64,000 nucleotides of DNA, taken from contig JAETRV010000001.1 in the NCBI GenBank assembly GCA_021770005.1, positions 124,001-188,000 of the forward strand, given 5' to 3'. Position 1 is the first letter of the stretch. The number at the start of each line of letters is the position of its first letter. Positions 53,802 through 62,340 of the stretch are shown one piece after another. Made by a program: the position numbers and the translations under genes. Source of the DNA: Anaerotruncus sp. (GTDB lineage: Bacteria > Bacillota > Clostridia > Oscillospirales > Ruminococcaceae). The notes under the pieces are model-generated. The model did not search any database, was not told where the DNA came from, and was given only the letters and a program-made list of their open reading frames with translations.

Positions 53802-53833
53802 AACAGACCGCCGGCCCTACGGCGGTCTGTTTT
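53802..53833 (+). terminator. Terminator after secF
   Basis: ACAGACCGCC (53803-53812) pairs with GGCGGTCTGT (53821-53830), loop GGCCCTAC, then TTT. Confidence 0.85.
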
Positions 53834-53856
53834 GACAGCATAGAGCGGAGGATTTT

Positions 53857-54669
53857 ATGATTGCCGGAATTTCGACTGCCTCATATTACCCGGAGGTGCC
53901 GGAATTTGCCCTGAAAAGGATGGCGGTTCTGGGCGTAAAAGCAGCGGAAGTTTTCATCAATGCGCCGAGTGAACTGGAAAAAACCTATCTGCGGGAGCTG
54001 CGCAGAATTGCCGATAGGGGAGGGGTGCGGATCGTTTCGATCCACCCGTTTACCTCGGAAATAGAACCCCTCCTGTTCTTTTCGGCATATGAACGGCGCT
54101 ATCAGGATGGGCTGGAGCTTTATAAACGCTTTTTTGAGGCAGCCAATCTATTAGGGGCCGGGCTACTCGTTTTTCATGGGGATAGGAGGCAGACCCAACG
54201 GACGGTGGAAGAATATTGCGAGCGGTTCCACGGGGTGATGGAGGCCGGCAAGCAGATGGGCGTTATAGTTGCGCAAGAGAATGTGCCGCGCTGCGCGGCA
54301 TGGAATCCCGCATTTTTCCGCAGTATGGCGCGTTACCTGCCAAAAGCGCGGTTTGTGTTGGATGTCAAGCAGAGTGTGCGTGCAGGGTTTTCTGCCTCGG
54401 AGATGGCGGACGCGATGGGAAGGCAGATTGCCCACCTGCATATCAGCGACCGGGACGACGCGAGCGACTGTCTGACGGTAGGGAGTGGGAATTCTGACCT
54501 TATCGGGTTGGTCGCACAACTGAGGTCCCAGGGATTTGATGGGGCAATGATCGAAGAGGTCTACCGCAACAGCTATGGGACCTATGGGGAGCTTGAGGCA
54601 AGTTACGCGTTGCTTTTGCAGCTCGCAGAGGGAAAAAAGCCGGAAAGTTTTGGCTATCTGAAACCATAA
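53857..54669 (+). CDS. Sugar phosphate isomerase/epimerase-like TIM-barrel protein
   Basis: A 270-residue protein of the xylose isomerase-like/AP-endonuclease 2 barrel superfamily. Metal-binding residues are expected at VSIHPFTSE (His), LVFHGDRR (His), VAQENVPR (Glu), FVLDVKQ (Asp), HLHISDRDD (His, Asp) and MIEEVYRN (Glu). The fold supports sugar epimerisation or isomerisation, but the substrate cannot be told. It has its own ribosome site (GGAGG before ATG 53857) and lies alone between two terminators. Confidence 0.85.
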   Translation: MIAGISTASYYPEVPEFALKRMAVLGVKAAEVFINAPSELEKTYLRELRRIADRGGVRIVSIHPFTSEIEPLLFFSAYERRYQDGLELYKRFFEAANLLGAGLLVFHGDRRQTQRTVEEYCERFHGVMEAGKQMGVIVAQENVPRCAAWNPAFFRSMARYLPKARFVLDVKQSVRAGFSASEMADAMGRQIAHLHISDRDDASDCLTVGSGNSDLIGLVAQLRSQGFDGAMIEEVYRNSYGTYGELEASYALLLQLAEGKKPESFGYLKP

Positions 54670-54683
54670 CAGGCAGAATTACG

Positions 54684-54714
54684 AAAAAAAGTCCAGCTAT
54701 TGCTGGACTTTTTT
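54684..54714. terminator. Bidirectional terminator
   Basis: AAGTCCAGC (54689-54697) pairs with GCTGGACTT (54702-54710), loop TATT, with an A run before and a T run after. It can end the convergent transcripts from both sides. Confidence 0.9.
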
Positions 54715-54729
54715 GGTTATCCTCTGAGT

Positions 54730-55476
54730 TTACCCACCGATCATAACCCCGATATTTCCGTAGAGTGCGATGCGGATGATCCCGCAAACAATCAGATGCA
54801 GCGGATAGTACCAGTAGAAGAGATATTTCATCCCTTTCCAGTTTCCGCGCTCCCCATTGTATGCTTTCAACAGGGGGATGGAAAGCGCGACAAACAGCTG
54901 AATCACCCCATAGACGGGATGGATGAAGAGTGCATATACGGCAGCATAAGCAAAGACCCAAAGCATCATACCGGTCATCTGTTTTTTGAAATTGCCGCGA
55001 TTCTCCCCGATGCTCAGGATAGCGAGGACGGCAATACAGCTCCAGTCGGAGCAGAACGAAAGGGCGGTAATCCCCAGTATCAGGAGCGTTTTCTGCCACT
55101 GTTTCAGGTTTGGACGGTCGTTAATGACCAGTGCGATGAGTCCCCAGAACAACGACCATATCACGCTCGTCTGGTTAAAGACGGAAGTTTGGAACGGGAG
55201 GAAGGGAATCCCGAATGCAAAATTGTATGCAAAGTGACCGACGATGGCAAAAAAGAACAGCCTGAACGCATATCCCCTCCGGTTATGTGTGTAATTATAT
55301 CCCTCTGCAATGAAGAACCAGAAGATGGGGGCGGCCAACCGTCCGACGATATGCAGCAGGATGATCCACCAGTCTGTCGGATAGTGTGGGTATAGCACCG
55401 ATATGAGATGGTCGACCGACATGGAGGCCATGGCAATAAGCTTTAGTTGGTTGGCATTTAGTGGCCTTATACTCAT
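54730..55476 (-). CDS. TraX-family membrane protein
   Basis: A 248-residue protein with seven to eight helices matching the TraX family, which in Firmicutes is a chromosomal membrane protein related to acyltransferases rather than a plasmid pilin acetylase. LNANQLKLIAMASMSVDHL at the start, GRLAAPIFWFFIAEGYNYT near 45 and YYPLHLIV near 225 are typical. The ribosome site is weak. It follows ade on the minus strand by 15 nt, so it may be the last gene of a DUF1015-ade-traX transcript. Confidence 0.85.
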   Translation of the reverse strand: MSIRPLNANQLKLIAMASMSVDHLISVLYPHYPTDWWIILLHIVGRLAAPIFWFFIAEGYNYTHNRRGYAFRLFFFAIVGHFAYNFAFGIPFLPFQTSVFNQTSVIWSLFWGLIALVINDRPNLKQWQKTLLILGITALSFCSDWSCIAVLAILSIGENRGNFKKQMTGMMLWVFAYAAVYALFIHPVYGVIQLFVALSIPLLKAYNGERGNWKGMKYLFYWYYPLHLIVCGIIRIALYGNIGVMIGG

Positions 55477-55491
55477 TTTTGAGGCCCCTTT

Positions 55492-57183
55492 TCAGAGAAA
55501 CCGGAAAGCGGTCACATCAAAAATGCCCATATCGGTGATCCGGATTTCCGGGATCACCGGAAGCGCCATGAAACTTAGGGTGATAAACGGGTCGATCCCC
55601 TCTGCAACGCCTGCCTGCTGCGCCTTCTCAATCATGCTGTCGAGATTGGCAATCAGGCGGTCGGCGGGCTGGTCGCTCATCAATCCCGCGATTGGGAGCG
55701 GCAGCGAACCGAGCACCTGTCCATTCCGCACGATTGTATAACCTCCGGCAATCCGTTTGATCTCTTCCACCGCCGCGAACAGATCCGCGTCGTTGTCCCC
55801 GACCACGATCAGGTTATGGGAGTCGTGCGCAACCGTGGTTGCAACCGCCCCATGGGTCAGCCCATACCCTTCGAGCAGTCCAACGCCGATATTCCCGGTC
55901 GCGTGGTGGCGCTCGATCACTGCGATCTTCCGCAGCCTGCCCGAAGCGATCTGTGTGTCCACCTCATCTGCTGGGACGGTGGACGCAGTCGTTACAATCT
56001 GCCCCTTTACGATTTGAATCACCGGATGTTCGGCACGCGCTGGCAGGGCAAACGCATCGGGTGAGAGCGGTGCGGGGTTGACAGAGTTTCTTTCTTTCCC
56101 GATACTTCCCCATGCATATCCAAACATCAGCTCCCCATTATGGACCTTCAGTTCCCCGCCCTTATAGACCGCCAGGACGTTGAACTCTGTGAGATTGTCA
56201 AGTACGACGAGGTCCGCCCGATAGCCGACCGCGACCGCACCCAGTCTGGGCAGGCGGTAGATCCGCGCGGCGTTGATCGTTGCCATCTGGATTGCAGCGA
56301 GCGGGTCCAGCCCGAGCTCGACCGCCAGCCGGATGTTCCAGCGGATGGTGCCCTCCCGGCGGATATCGGCCAGATGTTTGTCATCGGTACAGAACGCCAG
56401 ATTGGTCGTGTCGATCCGGTCGCGGATCACACCGGAGAGAAGGTCGCGGAGGTTCTTCGAGGCGCTTCCCTCGCGCACCAATATCGCCATGCCTGCGCGC
56501 AATTTTTCCCGCGCCTCTTCATAGGTGGTGCTTTCATGGTCAGTGCGGATGCCCGCCGTAATATAAGCCTGCAACCCTTTCCCAGAGATGGAGGGCGCAT
56601 GGCCATCGATCACACAGTCACCAAACAGCTCCAGCTTGGAGAGCACCTCGGGGTCGCATCCCACCACCCCCGGATAGTTCATCATCTCACCCAACCCCAA
56701 CACCTGTGGGTCGGATTTGAGCGGTTCCATCTTTGCGGCGGTGAGGATTTCTCCGGCGTGCTCAAACGGGGTCGCCGGTACGCAGGACGGTACCTGCACA
56801 TAATAGTTGACTTCGCTCCCTTTGGCCGCGCGTAGCATAAACTGAATGCCCTCCACACCGAGGACATTTGCAATCTCGTGGGGGTCGGTAATCAGCGTGG
56901 TGACGCCCCAACGCAGTTCCTCCGGCCCATAGTCGAGCGGGGTCACCATCGAGCTTTCCACATGGCAATGGGCGTTGATGAATCCGGGCGCCAGATATGC
57001 GCCACCGAGGTCCACTTCTTTTTTTCCGTGATAGCAGCCAACGCCGCAGATGAGACCGTCTGAAATTGCGACATCCGCTTCTTCGATTTCCCGGGTGAAT
57101 ACGTTGACCACCTTTGCATGTTTGAGTACCAGCTCGGGCAGCTCCTCCCCCAGAGCTAGTTGAATCGCATTTTTTCGCTCCAT
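55492..57183 (-). CDS. ade: Adenine deaminase
   Basis: A 563-residue amidohydrolase that converts adenine to hypoxanthine in purine salvage. Metal ligands are in FINAHCHVESS near 70, then in DPHEIANVLG near 100, and CVIDGHAP near 190. The C-terminal domain segments VATTVAHDSHNLIVVGDND and GLMSDQPA are characteristic. ATG 57183 has GAGGAG upstream. Length is typical. Confidence 0.95.
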   Translation of the reverse strand: MERKNAIQLALGEELPELVLKHAKVVNVFTREIEEADVAISDGLICGVGCYHGKKEVDLGGAYLAPGFINAHCHVESSMVTPLDYGPEELRWGVTTLITDPHEIANVLGVEGIQFMLRAAKGSEVNYYVQVPSCVPATPFEHAGEILTAAKMEPLKSDPQVLGLGEMMNYPGVVGCDPEVLSKLELFGDCVIDGHAPSISGKGLQAYITAGIRTDHESTTYEEAREKLRAGMAILVREGSASKNLRDLLSGVIRDRIDTTNLAFCTDDKHLADIRREGTIRWNIRLAVELGLDPLAAIQMATINAARIYRLPRLGAVAVGYRADLVVLDNLTEFNVLAVYKGGELKVHNGELMFGYAWGSIGKERNSVNPAPLSPDAFALPARAEHPVIQIVKGQIVTTASTVPADEVDTQIASGRLRKIAVIERHHATGNIGVGLLEGYGLTHGAVATTVAHDSHNLIVVGDNDADLFAAVEEIKRIAGGYTIVRNGQVLGSLPLPIAGLMSDQPADRLIANLDSMIEKAQQAGVAEGIDPFITLSFMALPVIPEIRITDMGIFDVTAFRFL

Positions 57184-57205
57184 CCTGCACACTCCTCACT
57201 TTTCC

Positions 57206-58462
57206 TTACCGGATTTTCCGGCATTCGAGATAGAACCGTTTTTCGTGCGCATGCCCCATAGAGAAGGTTTTTCTGGGGAGCGCACCATCGATCTGCACAG
57301 TGCGGAATAGCTCGTTTTTCCCCATGGCAGGGAGTAGGAATCCAATCGCATCCTCCCGCTGACAGAGCTTTTCGAGCGCATCTGTCCCATGGATATAATC
57401 CACCTCGCCGCCGTAGGTAGCGAGGTAACGGTCTAGGAAGAGTTGCAGTGTCCCAACCGCAAGCTGGGAAGGCGGGTCTTTCACAACGATCCTGCCGGAA
57501 CCATCCATGGTTTTCCATTCGAACGACTGCCCCTCGCCGGTTTCGGAGACCTGGTAGGACCGCTTCAGCTCGTCCAGCAGTTCTTGCGGCTTTACGCCGA
57601 ACACCACCCGATGGATCGGCTCAAATTCCAGCGCGGGGTCATGCAGGTTGACCAGCTCGACCAGCGCGTACCGCGCCGGATGGGTTTTCCACGCTTCCTC
57701 TGGCAAGGTCTGTTTGAGCTTCTCGTAACAGGCTTTCGCGGTCGCGAGCGAGTGGTTCCCGTCACCCATCGCAAAATAAAGCGGCGCTTTTTCCGGTGCA
57801 ATCGTCCGGTTGGCCTGTTCGGTCTGCTCCGCGAGACGCGCGAGCGCCTGATCCACCCGATCCGCCTCCTCTCGGGCAAGCGACCAGCCGCGCACCTTCC
57901 CGCCGTTTTCCATCAGAGAGAACTGGTAGACCTGCTGCATCTGCGCGGTACAGGCGGCAAGCGGTTCGATGACCAGGCCATTTGGATCGTCGATCAGGAC
58001 CATGACGTGCGGCAGCTCAAGCGGGGCATTCTCCCGCACCCGGATGCGCGGCGGCAGGCGGCTCTCAACGGTTCCCTCAGTCGGGCGCACTCCCGATTGG
58101 CTGCCAGGTTTGTAGTCATAGGCTTCGAGGTCAATTTTTCCAATCAGCCCGTGGCGTACCTTGCCCGGGGCAAGCTCCCGCTCCAGATAGAGGTAGCTAT
58201 CCGGGAGGACACGGAACAGCCCTTCCGACAGGTAACGCTGCATCTCTGCGTTCACCCGGCTGATCCGTTCCTCCAGCCCCGGCTGGTTCAGATATGCCTC
58301 CGGGATAATCAAGTGGGCTGACGAAGGGATCCCCTGTGTGTGTTGCTCTACCCGGTCCCAGTAGTCCGGCTCGGAGGTATACTGGTCGCACGCGACGACA
58401 CTCCATTCGGAAAGGTCCTCCCCCTGCGGCAGCAAAATCTCAGCTCTGGAAAAAATCTGCAT
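57206..58462 (-). CDS. DUF1015 family protein
   Basis: A 418-residue protein of the DUF1015 family, widespread in Firmicutes and of unproven function. Visible blocks are VVACDQYTSEPDYW near 25, LYFAMGDGNHSLATAKACYE near 225 (in part GDGNHSLATAK) and IHRVVFGV near 280. The longer open frame upstream to 58885 is antisense to ytaF and was dropped; MQIFSRAEILLP at 58462 has GGAAGGATGG some 12 nt upstream. It is followed by ade 22 nt later. Confidence 0.85.
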   Translation of the reverse strand: MQIFSRAEILLPQGEDLSEWSVVACDQYTSEPDYWDRVEQHTQGIPSSAHLIIPEAYLNQPGLEERISRVNAEMQRYLSEGLFRVLPDSYLYLERELAPGKVRHGLIGKIDLEAYDYKPGSQSGVRPTEGTVESRLPPRIRVRENAPLELPHVMVLIDDPNGLVIEPLAACTAQMQQVYQFSLMENGGKVRGWSLAREEADRVDQALARLAEQTEQANRTIAPEKAPLYFAMGDGNHSLATAKACYEKLKQTLPEEAWKTHPARYALVELVNLHDPALEFEPIHRVVFGVKPQELLDELKRSYQVSETGEGQSFEWKTMDGSGRIVVKDPPSQLAVGTLQLFLDRYLATYGGEVDYIHGTDALEKLCQREDAIGFLLPAMGKNELFRTVQIDGALPRKTFSMGHAHEKRFYLECRKIR

Positions 58463-58565
58463 GTTCAATGACCATCCTTCCACTTGTTTTCGAACCAAAC
58501 CCAAACACGGTCCATAGGATAGAATAATGCCCATTGTGGGCCATCCTGAACAGGTGGTGTCTGGA

Positions 58566-59192
58566 ATGTTTCTGTTCTTATGTTTTACCGCGTTCGCCTT
58601 GAGTGCCGACGGGTTCGCTGCCGGGCTTGCACTCGGCTTGCGCGGTGTAAAGATCGGCGCCCCGGCAAAGATAGCGGTTGCGCTGCTTTCTGCTGTATTT
58701 GCAGCCCTCTCGGTCAGCGCGGGCACCCTTCTGCGCACTCTGATCCCGGACGGTGCGGAATCCCTGCTCGGCGCCGGGATTTTGCTGCTGATGGGGACGG
58801 TCTCGGCCGTCCGCTCCTTGCTACCCGAAAAAGAGTCTAATCCACAGCCCACTCCCCGCACCTTCCAAGCGCTTGGCATGACCATTCAGGTCATCCGGAA
58901 CCCGGCTCAGGGTGACCTGGACCATTCCGGAACCATCGACCTCATGGAAGCGGCAGTCCTCGGGCTTTCCCTCTCTGTGGATATGCTGGGCGCTGGGATC
59001 GGGCTTGCGCTGGGCAGCACCGGACTGGCATGGAAACTGCCTGTGGCTGTTGGGGTAATGCAGGCGGCCTGCCTTTCAATCGGCGCGTATGTTGGGCGTA
59101 TCCTACATAGGCGGACAATCAGCAGACGTGCAGCCGGCTGTCTTTCAGGCGTATTGCTGATGGCGCTCGGCGCAGTGCGCATCTTTTTTTGA
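58566..59192 (+). CDS. ytaF: Sporulation membrane protein YtaF
   Basis: A 208-residue protein with six helices, related to the MntP manganese exporter. Features are FALSADGFAAGLALGLRG near 10, and the central DLDHSGTIDLMEAAVLGL near 122, which has the EF-hand-like Asp cluster typical of YtaF, then SLSVDMLGAGIGLAL. YtaF is a sporulation gene in Bacillus; a transport role for manganese or calcium is plausible. ATG 58566 is preferred over the start at 58527 because AGGTGG is suitably spaced. Confidence 0.85.
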   Translation: MFLFLCFTAFALSADGFAAGLALGLRGVKIGAPAKIAVALLSAVFAALSVSAGTLLRTLIPDGAESLLGAGILLLMGTVSAVRSLLPEKESNPQPTPRTFQALGMTIQVIRNPAQGDLDHSGTIDLMEAAVLGLSLSVDMLGAGIGLALGSTGLAWKLPVAVGVMQAACLSIGAYVGRILHRRTISRRAAGCLSGVLLMALGAVRIFF

Positions 59193-59261
59193 TCCCTTTC
59201 CATTATAATGCTTATCCCACAAAGCCGCAAGACCGAAAACGCTCTTTTTGGCCTCCTTCAT

Positions 59262-59297
59262 AACGCCCTGAAACGCTCCGGTTTCAGGGCGTTGTAT
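59262..59297. terminator. Hairpin terminator after ytaF
   Basis: A perfect 13 bp stem, AACGCCCTGAAAC (59262-59274) with GTTTCAGGGCGTT (59281-59293), is followed by GTATTTT. The T run is short. Confidence 0.75.
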
Positions 59298-59320
59298 TTT
59301 GGACAGATTCGTAGTATAAT
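59292..59320 (+). promoter_or_regulatory. Promoter of the TVP38-family gene
   Basis: TTGTAT (59292-59297) and TATAAT (59315-59320) with a 17 bp spacer; the -35 touches the preceding hairpin. The leader of about 105 nt contains GATTTTTCAAACAGGTCCTA (59379-59398), nearly the same as 9711-9730. Confidence 0.6.
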
Positions 59321-59378
59321 AACCGAAAAACGGACAGGTTAGGGTTTATTTGAAAATAGGGGAAAAGACGGTGGTTCC

Positions 59379-59398
59379 GATTTTTCAAACAGGTCCTA
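59379..59398 (+). repeat. Isolated copy of a short repeat motif
   Basis: This 20-mer differs from 9711-9730 at only two positions and resembles the tail of repeat copy B (44430-44448). All three lie 60-90 nt or less upstream of a plus-strand gene. Confidence 0.5.
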
Positions 59399-59431
59399 GT
59401 TTCTATAACCCCAAAAGGAGGATTGGAAGGG

Positions 59432-60142
59432 ATGAAGCGTTTGTCCCCGCAGGAAAAAAAACAATGTGCGAAGCTGGGGCTGTTGATTATCGGCGTCGCA
59501 TTGGTCATCGGTGCGCTGACACTGCTTTGTATGCCCTTTTTTGAAAAGATTGGCGAACCTGAATTTCAGCAGCGGTTTCAGGAATGGGTTTATTCTCTCG
59601 GCTGGAAAGGGTGCCTGGTTTTGCTTGGCATCCAGGTTTTCCAGATTGTTGTTGCCTTTATCCCGGGGGAGCCGGTCGAGCTGTTGGCCGGGATTCTCTA
59701 TGGGGCGTGGGGCGGGCTTGCAATCTGTTTGATAGGAATCCTGTTGGCCTCTACAGCGGTTTTTTTTGCTGTGAGAAAACTGGGTTACCCGGTTGTGGTA
59801 CGGATTTTCGGCAAGGAAAAACTGGACGAGTTTAAATTTTTTAACAGTGCGGAAAAAGCGGAAGTCGTGACCTTCATCCTCTTCCTAATTCCAGGAACCC
59901 CCAAGGATATGCTGACCTATCTGGCGGGTATCAGCAGGATCAAACCCTCCTCCTTTCTGTTCCTTTCGACCTTTGCGCGCGTCCCGTCTGTGATTACCTC
60001 CACCGTGATGGGCTCTACGATGAGCAGTGGAAACTGGGGAATGACCGTTTTGGTGTTCCTCCTGACCGCTGCAATCGGCTTGGTGGGAATCCTCTATAAG
60101 GACAAGATTCTGCATCATCTACGCCGCGGGAAAAATGGATAA
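59432..60142 (+). CDS. TVP38/TMEM64 family membrane protein
   Basis: A 236-residue protein of the DedA/VTT (SNARE-associated) superfamily. After an N-terminal helix, the core FIPGEPVELLAGILYGAWGG near 75 and FLIPGTPKDMLTYLAGISR near 150 (each with the conserved PG) are characteristic of lipid or solute scramblase-type proteins. ATG 59432 has AAAAGGAGG upstream at 10 nt. Function in this organism is unknown. Confidence 0.88.
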   Translation: MKRLSPQEKKQCAKLGLLIIGVALVIGALTLLCMPFFEKIGEPEFQQRFQEWVYSLGWKGCLVLLGIQVFQIVVAFIPGEPVELLAGILYGAWGGLAICLIGILLASTAVFFAVRKLGYPVVVRIFGKEKLDEFKFFNSAEKAEVVTFILFLIPGTPKDMLTYLAGISRIKPSSFLFLSTFARVPSVITSTVMGSTMSSGNWGMTVLVFLLTAAIGLVGILYKDKILHHLRRGKNG

Positions 60143-60164
60143 CGCTATCCTCCATATATTAGAA

Positions 60165-60198
60165 TAAAAAACACCTGCTTTCCAGCGGGTGTTTTTTT
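60165..60198 (+). terminator. Terminator after the TVP38-family gene
   Basis: ACACCTGC (about 60170-60177) pairs with GCGGGTGT (60185-60192) with one G-T pair, flanked by A and T runs. Confidence 0.85.
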
Positions 60199-60273
60199 AT
60201 GGCTGGATTTCCGGTTCTAAAAAAGCGGACGGGCCAATAAACTGGGAACAGAGAAAAAAAGGACGTGATCGAA

Positions 60274-61218
60274 ATGAAACAGGACGAACGTTTTGGACAT
60301 GCGGCAGGGATGCTTGGGGATCGGGTGCGCCGGGTGCTGGAACGGATTCCGCCTGGGATTGGCGGGACGGTGAGCGAGATTCGGCTGCGGAGCGGACAGC
60401 CGCTGAGCCTGACTGCATCGGCGCGGCCCCTGTTTTTGGATGCGCGGGGCGGGGTGTTCCCACGTCCGCCGGCGGACGGCGGCTTTCTGGTCTCCCGGCA
60501 GGATATGCAGGAATGTCTGGTCAGCCTGTGCGGCTGGGCGGTGCACAGCCACCAGAGGGAGATGGCAGATGGGTATATCTCGGTAAAGGGCGGACACCGC
60601 GCGGGTATCGCGGCGACCGCAGTGATCGACCAGGGCAGGTTGACAGCGGTGCGGGACGTCACCTCGATCAATCTGCGGGTGGCGCGGGAGATTTTCGGTG
60701 CGGCAGACCCGATTGTCAAAAAAGGACTAGCCGACCCTTTTGGTGGGATTCTGCTCGCCGGTGCGCCAGCGAGCGGCAAAACCACCCTGCTGCGCGACCT
60801 GGCCCGGCAGCTCTCGGAAGGGGAGATAGGCAGGTGTATCAAGGTCTGCGTGGTGGATGAGAGCGGGGAGATCGGTGGCGCGTCGGGCGGGGAGATTGGC
60901 AACCGGCTCGGCCCCTGCTGCGACCTGCTCTCTGGTTATCCAAAAGCGGAGGGGATGCGGACCGCGATCCGCTATCTCTCGCCGCAGGTGATCGTCTGTG
61001 ACGAGGTGTCCGCGGTGGAAGAGGTGTGCGCGGTCGCGGAAGCGGTGAACAGCGGCGTCTCGGTCGTGACGTCGATCCATGCGGGGAGCTTTGAGGAACT
61101 GGTACGCAAGCCAAACTACCGGCGGCTGGTGCGGACAGGCGCTTTCCAGCAGGAGGTACTGCTGGAAGGGGCGGACAAACCCTGCCAAATCCGGGAAGTC
61201 AGGAGGATAGAAAGATGA
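60274..61218 (+). CDS. spoIIIAA: Stage III sporulation protein AA
   Basis: A 314-residue secretion-type ATPase of the mother cell that powers the SpoIIIA-SpoIIQ channel into the forespore. Walker A is GAPASGKTT near 168, Walker B-like VIVCDEVSAVEE near 240 and TSIHAGSFEEL near 268. GYISVKGGHRAGIAATAV near 108 is typical. Start ATG 60274 has AAAAGGA upstream; GTG 60265 is an alternative. First gene of the operon, whose sigma-E promoter I could not locate with confidence. Confidence 0.95.
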   Translation: MKQDERFGHAAGMLGDRVRRVLERIPPGIGGTVSEIRLRSGQPLSLTASARPLFLDARGGVFPRPPADGGFLVSRQDMQECLVSLCGWAVHSHQREMADGYISVKGGHRAGIAATAVIDQGRLTAVRDVTSINLRVAREIFGAADPIVKKGLADPFGGILLAGAPASGKTTLLRDLARQLSEGEIGRCIKVCVVDESGEIGGASGGEIGNRLGPCCDLLSGYPKAEGMRTAIRYLSPQVIVCDEVSAVEEVCAVAEAVNSGVSVVTSIHAGSFEELVRKPNYRRLVRTGAFQQEVLLEGADKPCQIREVRRIER

Positions 61219-61733
61219 TGCAAACTCTGTTGAAAGCGGGCGGGATGTTGATGATCCTGTTCTGTACCACATCGATTGGGATGGCGCTGGCGCGTGAATT
61301 GTCACGCCGGGTGGAACAGCTGGAAACAGCGGTCGCCCTGCTGGCCGCATTTGAGGGGGAGCTTTCCTACAGCCTCGCCCCACCGGACGAGATTGCCGGA
61401 CGGCTGGAACAGCGGGAATCGCTATCGGACGCAGCCTACCTTCCGCTCTGCGCCTCCCTTTGCAGGCAGGGGACCCCTTTCCCGGAGGCATGGAAACAGG
61501 CGGTGGAACGCCAGCCGGGGAGCCTTTCCGGGGAGGACGCGGACATTCTGGCGGAGCTTTCGGACACGCTCGGACAGTTCGACCTTGAAACCCAGCTTTC
61601 CCAGATTCGGAACATCCGCGCGCGTCTCCAGATCCAGCTGGAGGGGGCGCGCACCCGCTGCCAGGGATACGCGAGGCTTTACCGGACGATGGGCCTGCTT
61701 TCCGGGGCGTTCCTGGTCATCATTCTGATTTAG
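61215..61733 (+). CDS. spoIIIAB: Stage III sporulation protein AB
   Basis: A 172-residue protein with membrane helices at both ends (LLKAGGMLMILFCTTSIGMAL; LLSGAFLVIILI), resembling GspF-type secretion platform proteins. LARELSRRVEQLETAVALLA and LSDTLGQFDLETQ are family-like. It overlaps spoIIIAA by 4 nt with AGGAGGA upstream. Confidence 0.93.
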   Translation: MMQTLLKAGGMLMILFCTTSIGMALARELSRRVEQLETAVALLAAFEGELSYSLAPPDEIAGRLEQRESLSDAAYLPLCASLCRQGTPFPEAWKQAVERQPGSLSGEDADILAELSDTLGQFDLETQLSQIRNIRARLQIQLEGARTRCQGYARLYRTMGLLSGAFLVIILI

Positions 61734-61746
61734 GGAGGGGAACGGG

Positions 61747-61944
61747 ATGGATGTAGATTTGATCTTTAAAATCGCGGCGATTGGGATCATCGTGGCGGTG
61801 CTCAATCAGGTATTGATCCGGTCGGGACGGGAGGAACAGGCGATGATGACCACGCTGGCAGGCTTGATCGTGGTGTTGATGATGGTGATTGTGCAGATCA
61901 ACACCCTGTTTGAAACAGTCAAAAGCGTGTTCGGGCTGTACTGA
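61747..61944 (+). CDS. spoIIIAC: Stage III sporulation protein AC
   Basis: A 65-residue protein with two membrane helices (IAAIGIIVAVLNQVLI and LAGLIVVLMMVIVQI), of the usual SpoIIIAC length. AGGGAGGGG lies upstream of ATG 61747. Its stop overlaps the spoIIIAD start by one base. Confidence 0.95.
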   Translation: MDVDLIFKIAAIGIIVAVLNQVLIRSGREEQAMMTTLAGLIVVLMMVIVQINTLFETVKSVFGLY

Positions 61945-62330
61945 TGGATATGCTGAAAATCACCGGCGTGGCAGTGGTGGCAGTTTCCCTGTCGGTGCTG
62001 CTCCGGCAGAAAAACCCGGAATATTCCCTGATGCTTTCGCTTGCGTCGGGAATCCTCATCATCAGTATGTTGATCGACTCCGCCGCCCCGCTGTTTGGGC
62101 GGATCGGGAGCTTGCTCGAAGCGAGCGGAGCACAGGCGGAATATGTGACGATCCTGTTCAAATCCCTGGGGCTTTGCTTTGTGACCCAAATCGCCTGTGA
62201 CGGATGCCGCGACCTGGGGGAGACGGCGATTGCGTCCAAGGTGGAAACAGCGGGCAAGGTATCGGTGCTGCTGGTCAGCCTTCCGCTGTTTGAGCAGGTG
62301 CTCTCAATCGTCAATAGCCTGATCGGATAG
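61944..62330 (+). CDS. spoIIIAD: Stage III sporulation protein AD
   Basis: A 128-residue membrane protein related to SpoIIIAC, with three to four helices. ILFKSLGLCFVTQIACDGC and GETAIASKVETAGK are typical. It is a membrane component of the mother cell to forespore channel. Confidence 0.95.
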   Translation: MDMLKITGVAVVAVSLSVLLRQKNPEYSLMLSLASGILIISMLIDSAAPLFGRIGSLLEASGAQAEYVTILFKSLGLCFVTQIACDGCRDLGETAIASKVETAGKVSVLLVSLPLFEQVLSIVNSLIG

Positions 62331-62340
62331 GAGGGTTTGG

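Noticed and set aside
54730..55476. TraX-like gene as evidence of a conjugative element
   Set aside because: No other conjugation or mobility genes are present, and chromosomal TraX relatives are common in Firmicutes.
58463..58885. Extended N-terminus of the DUF1015 protein
   Set aside because: The extension is antisense to ytaF and not hydrophobic or domain-like; homology starts at MQIFSRAEILLP.
60143..60273. Sigma-E promoter of the spoIIIA operon
   Set aside because: CATATATT at 60153-60160 resembles a -10, but a strong terminator lies between it and spoIIIAA and no matching -35 is clear.
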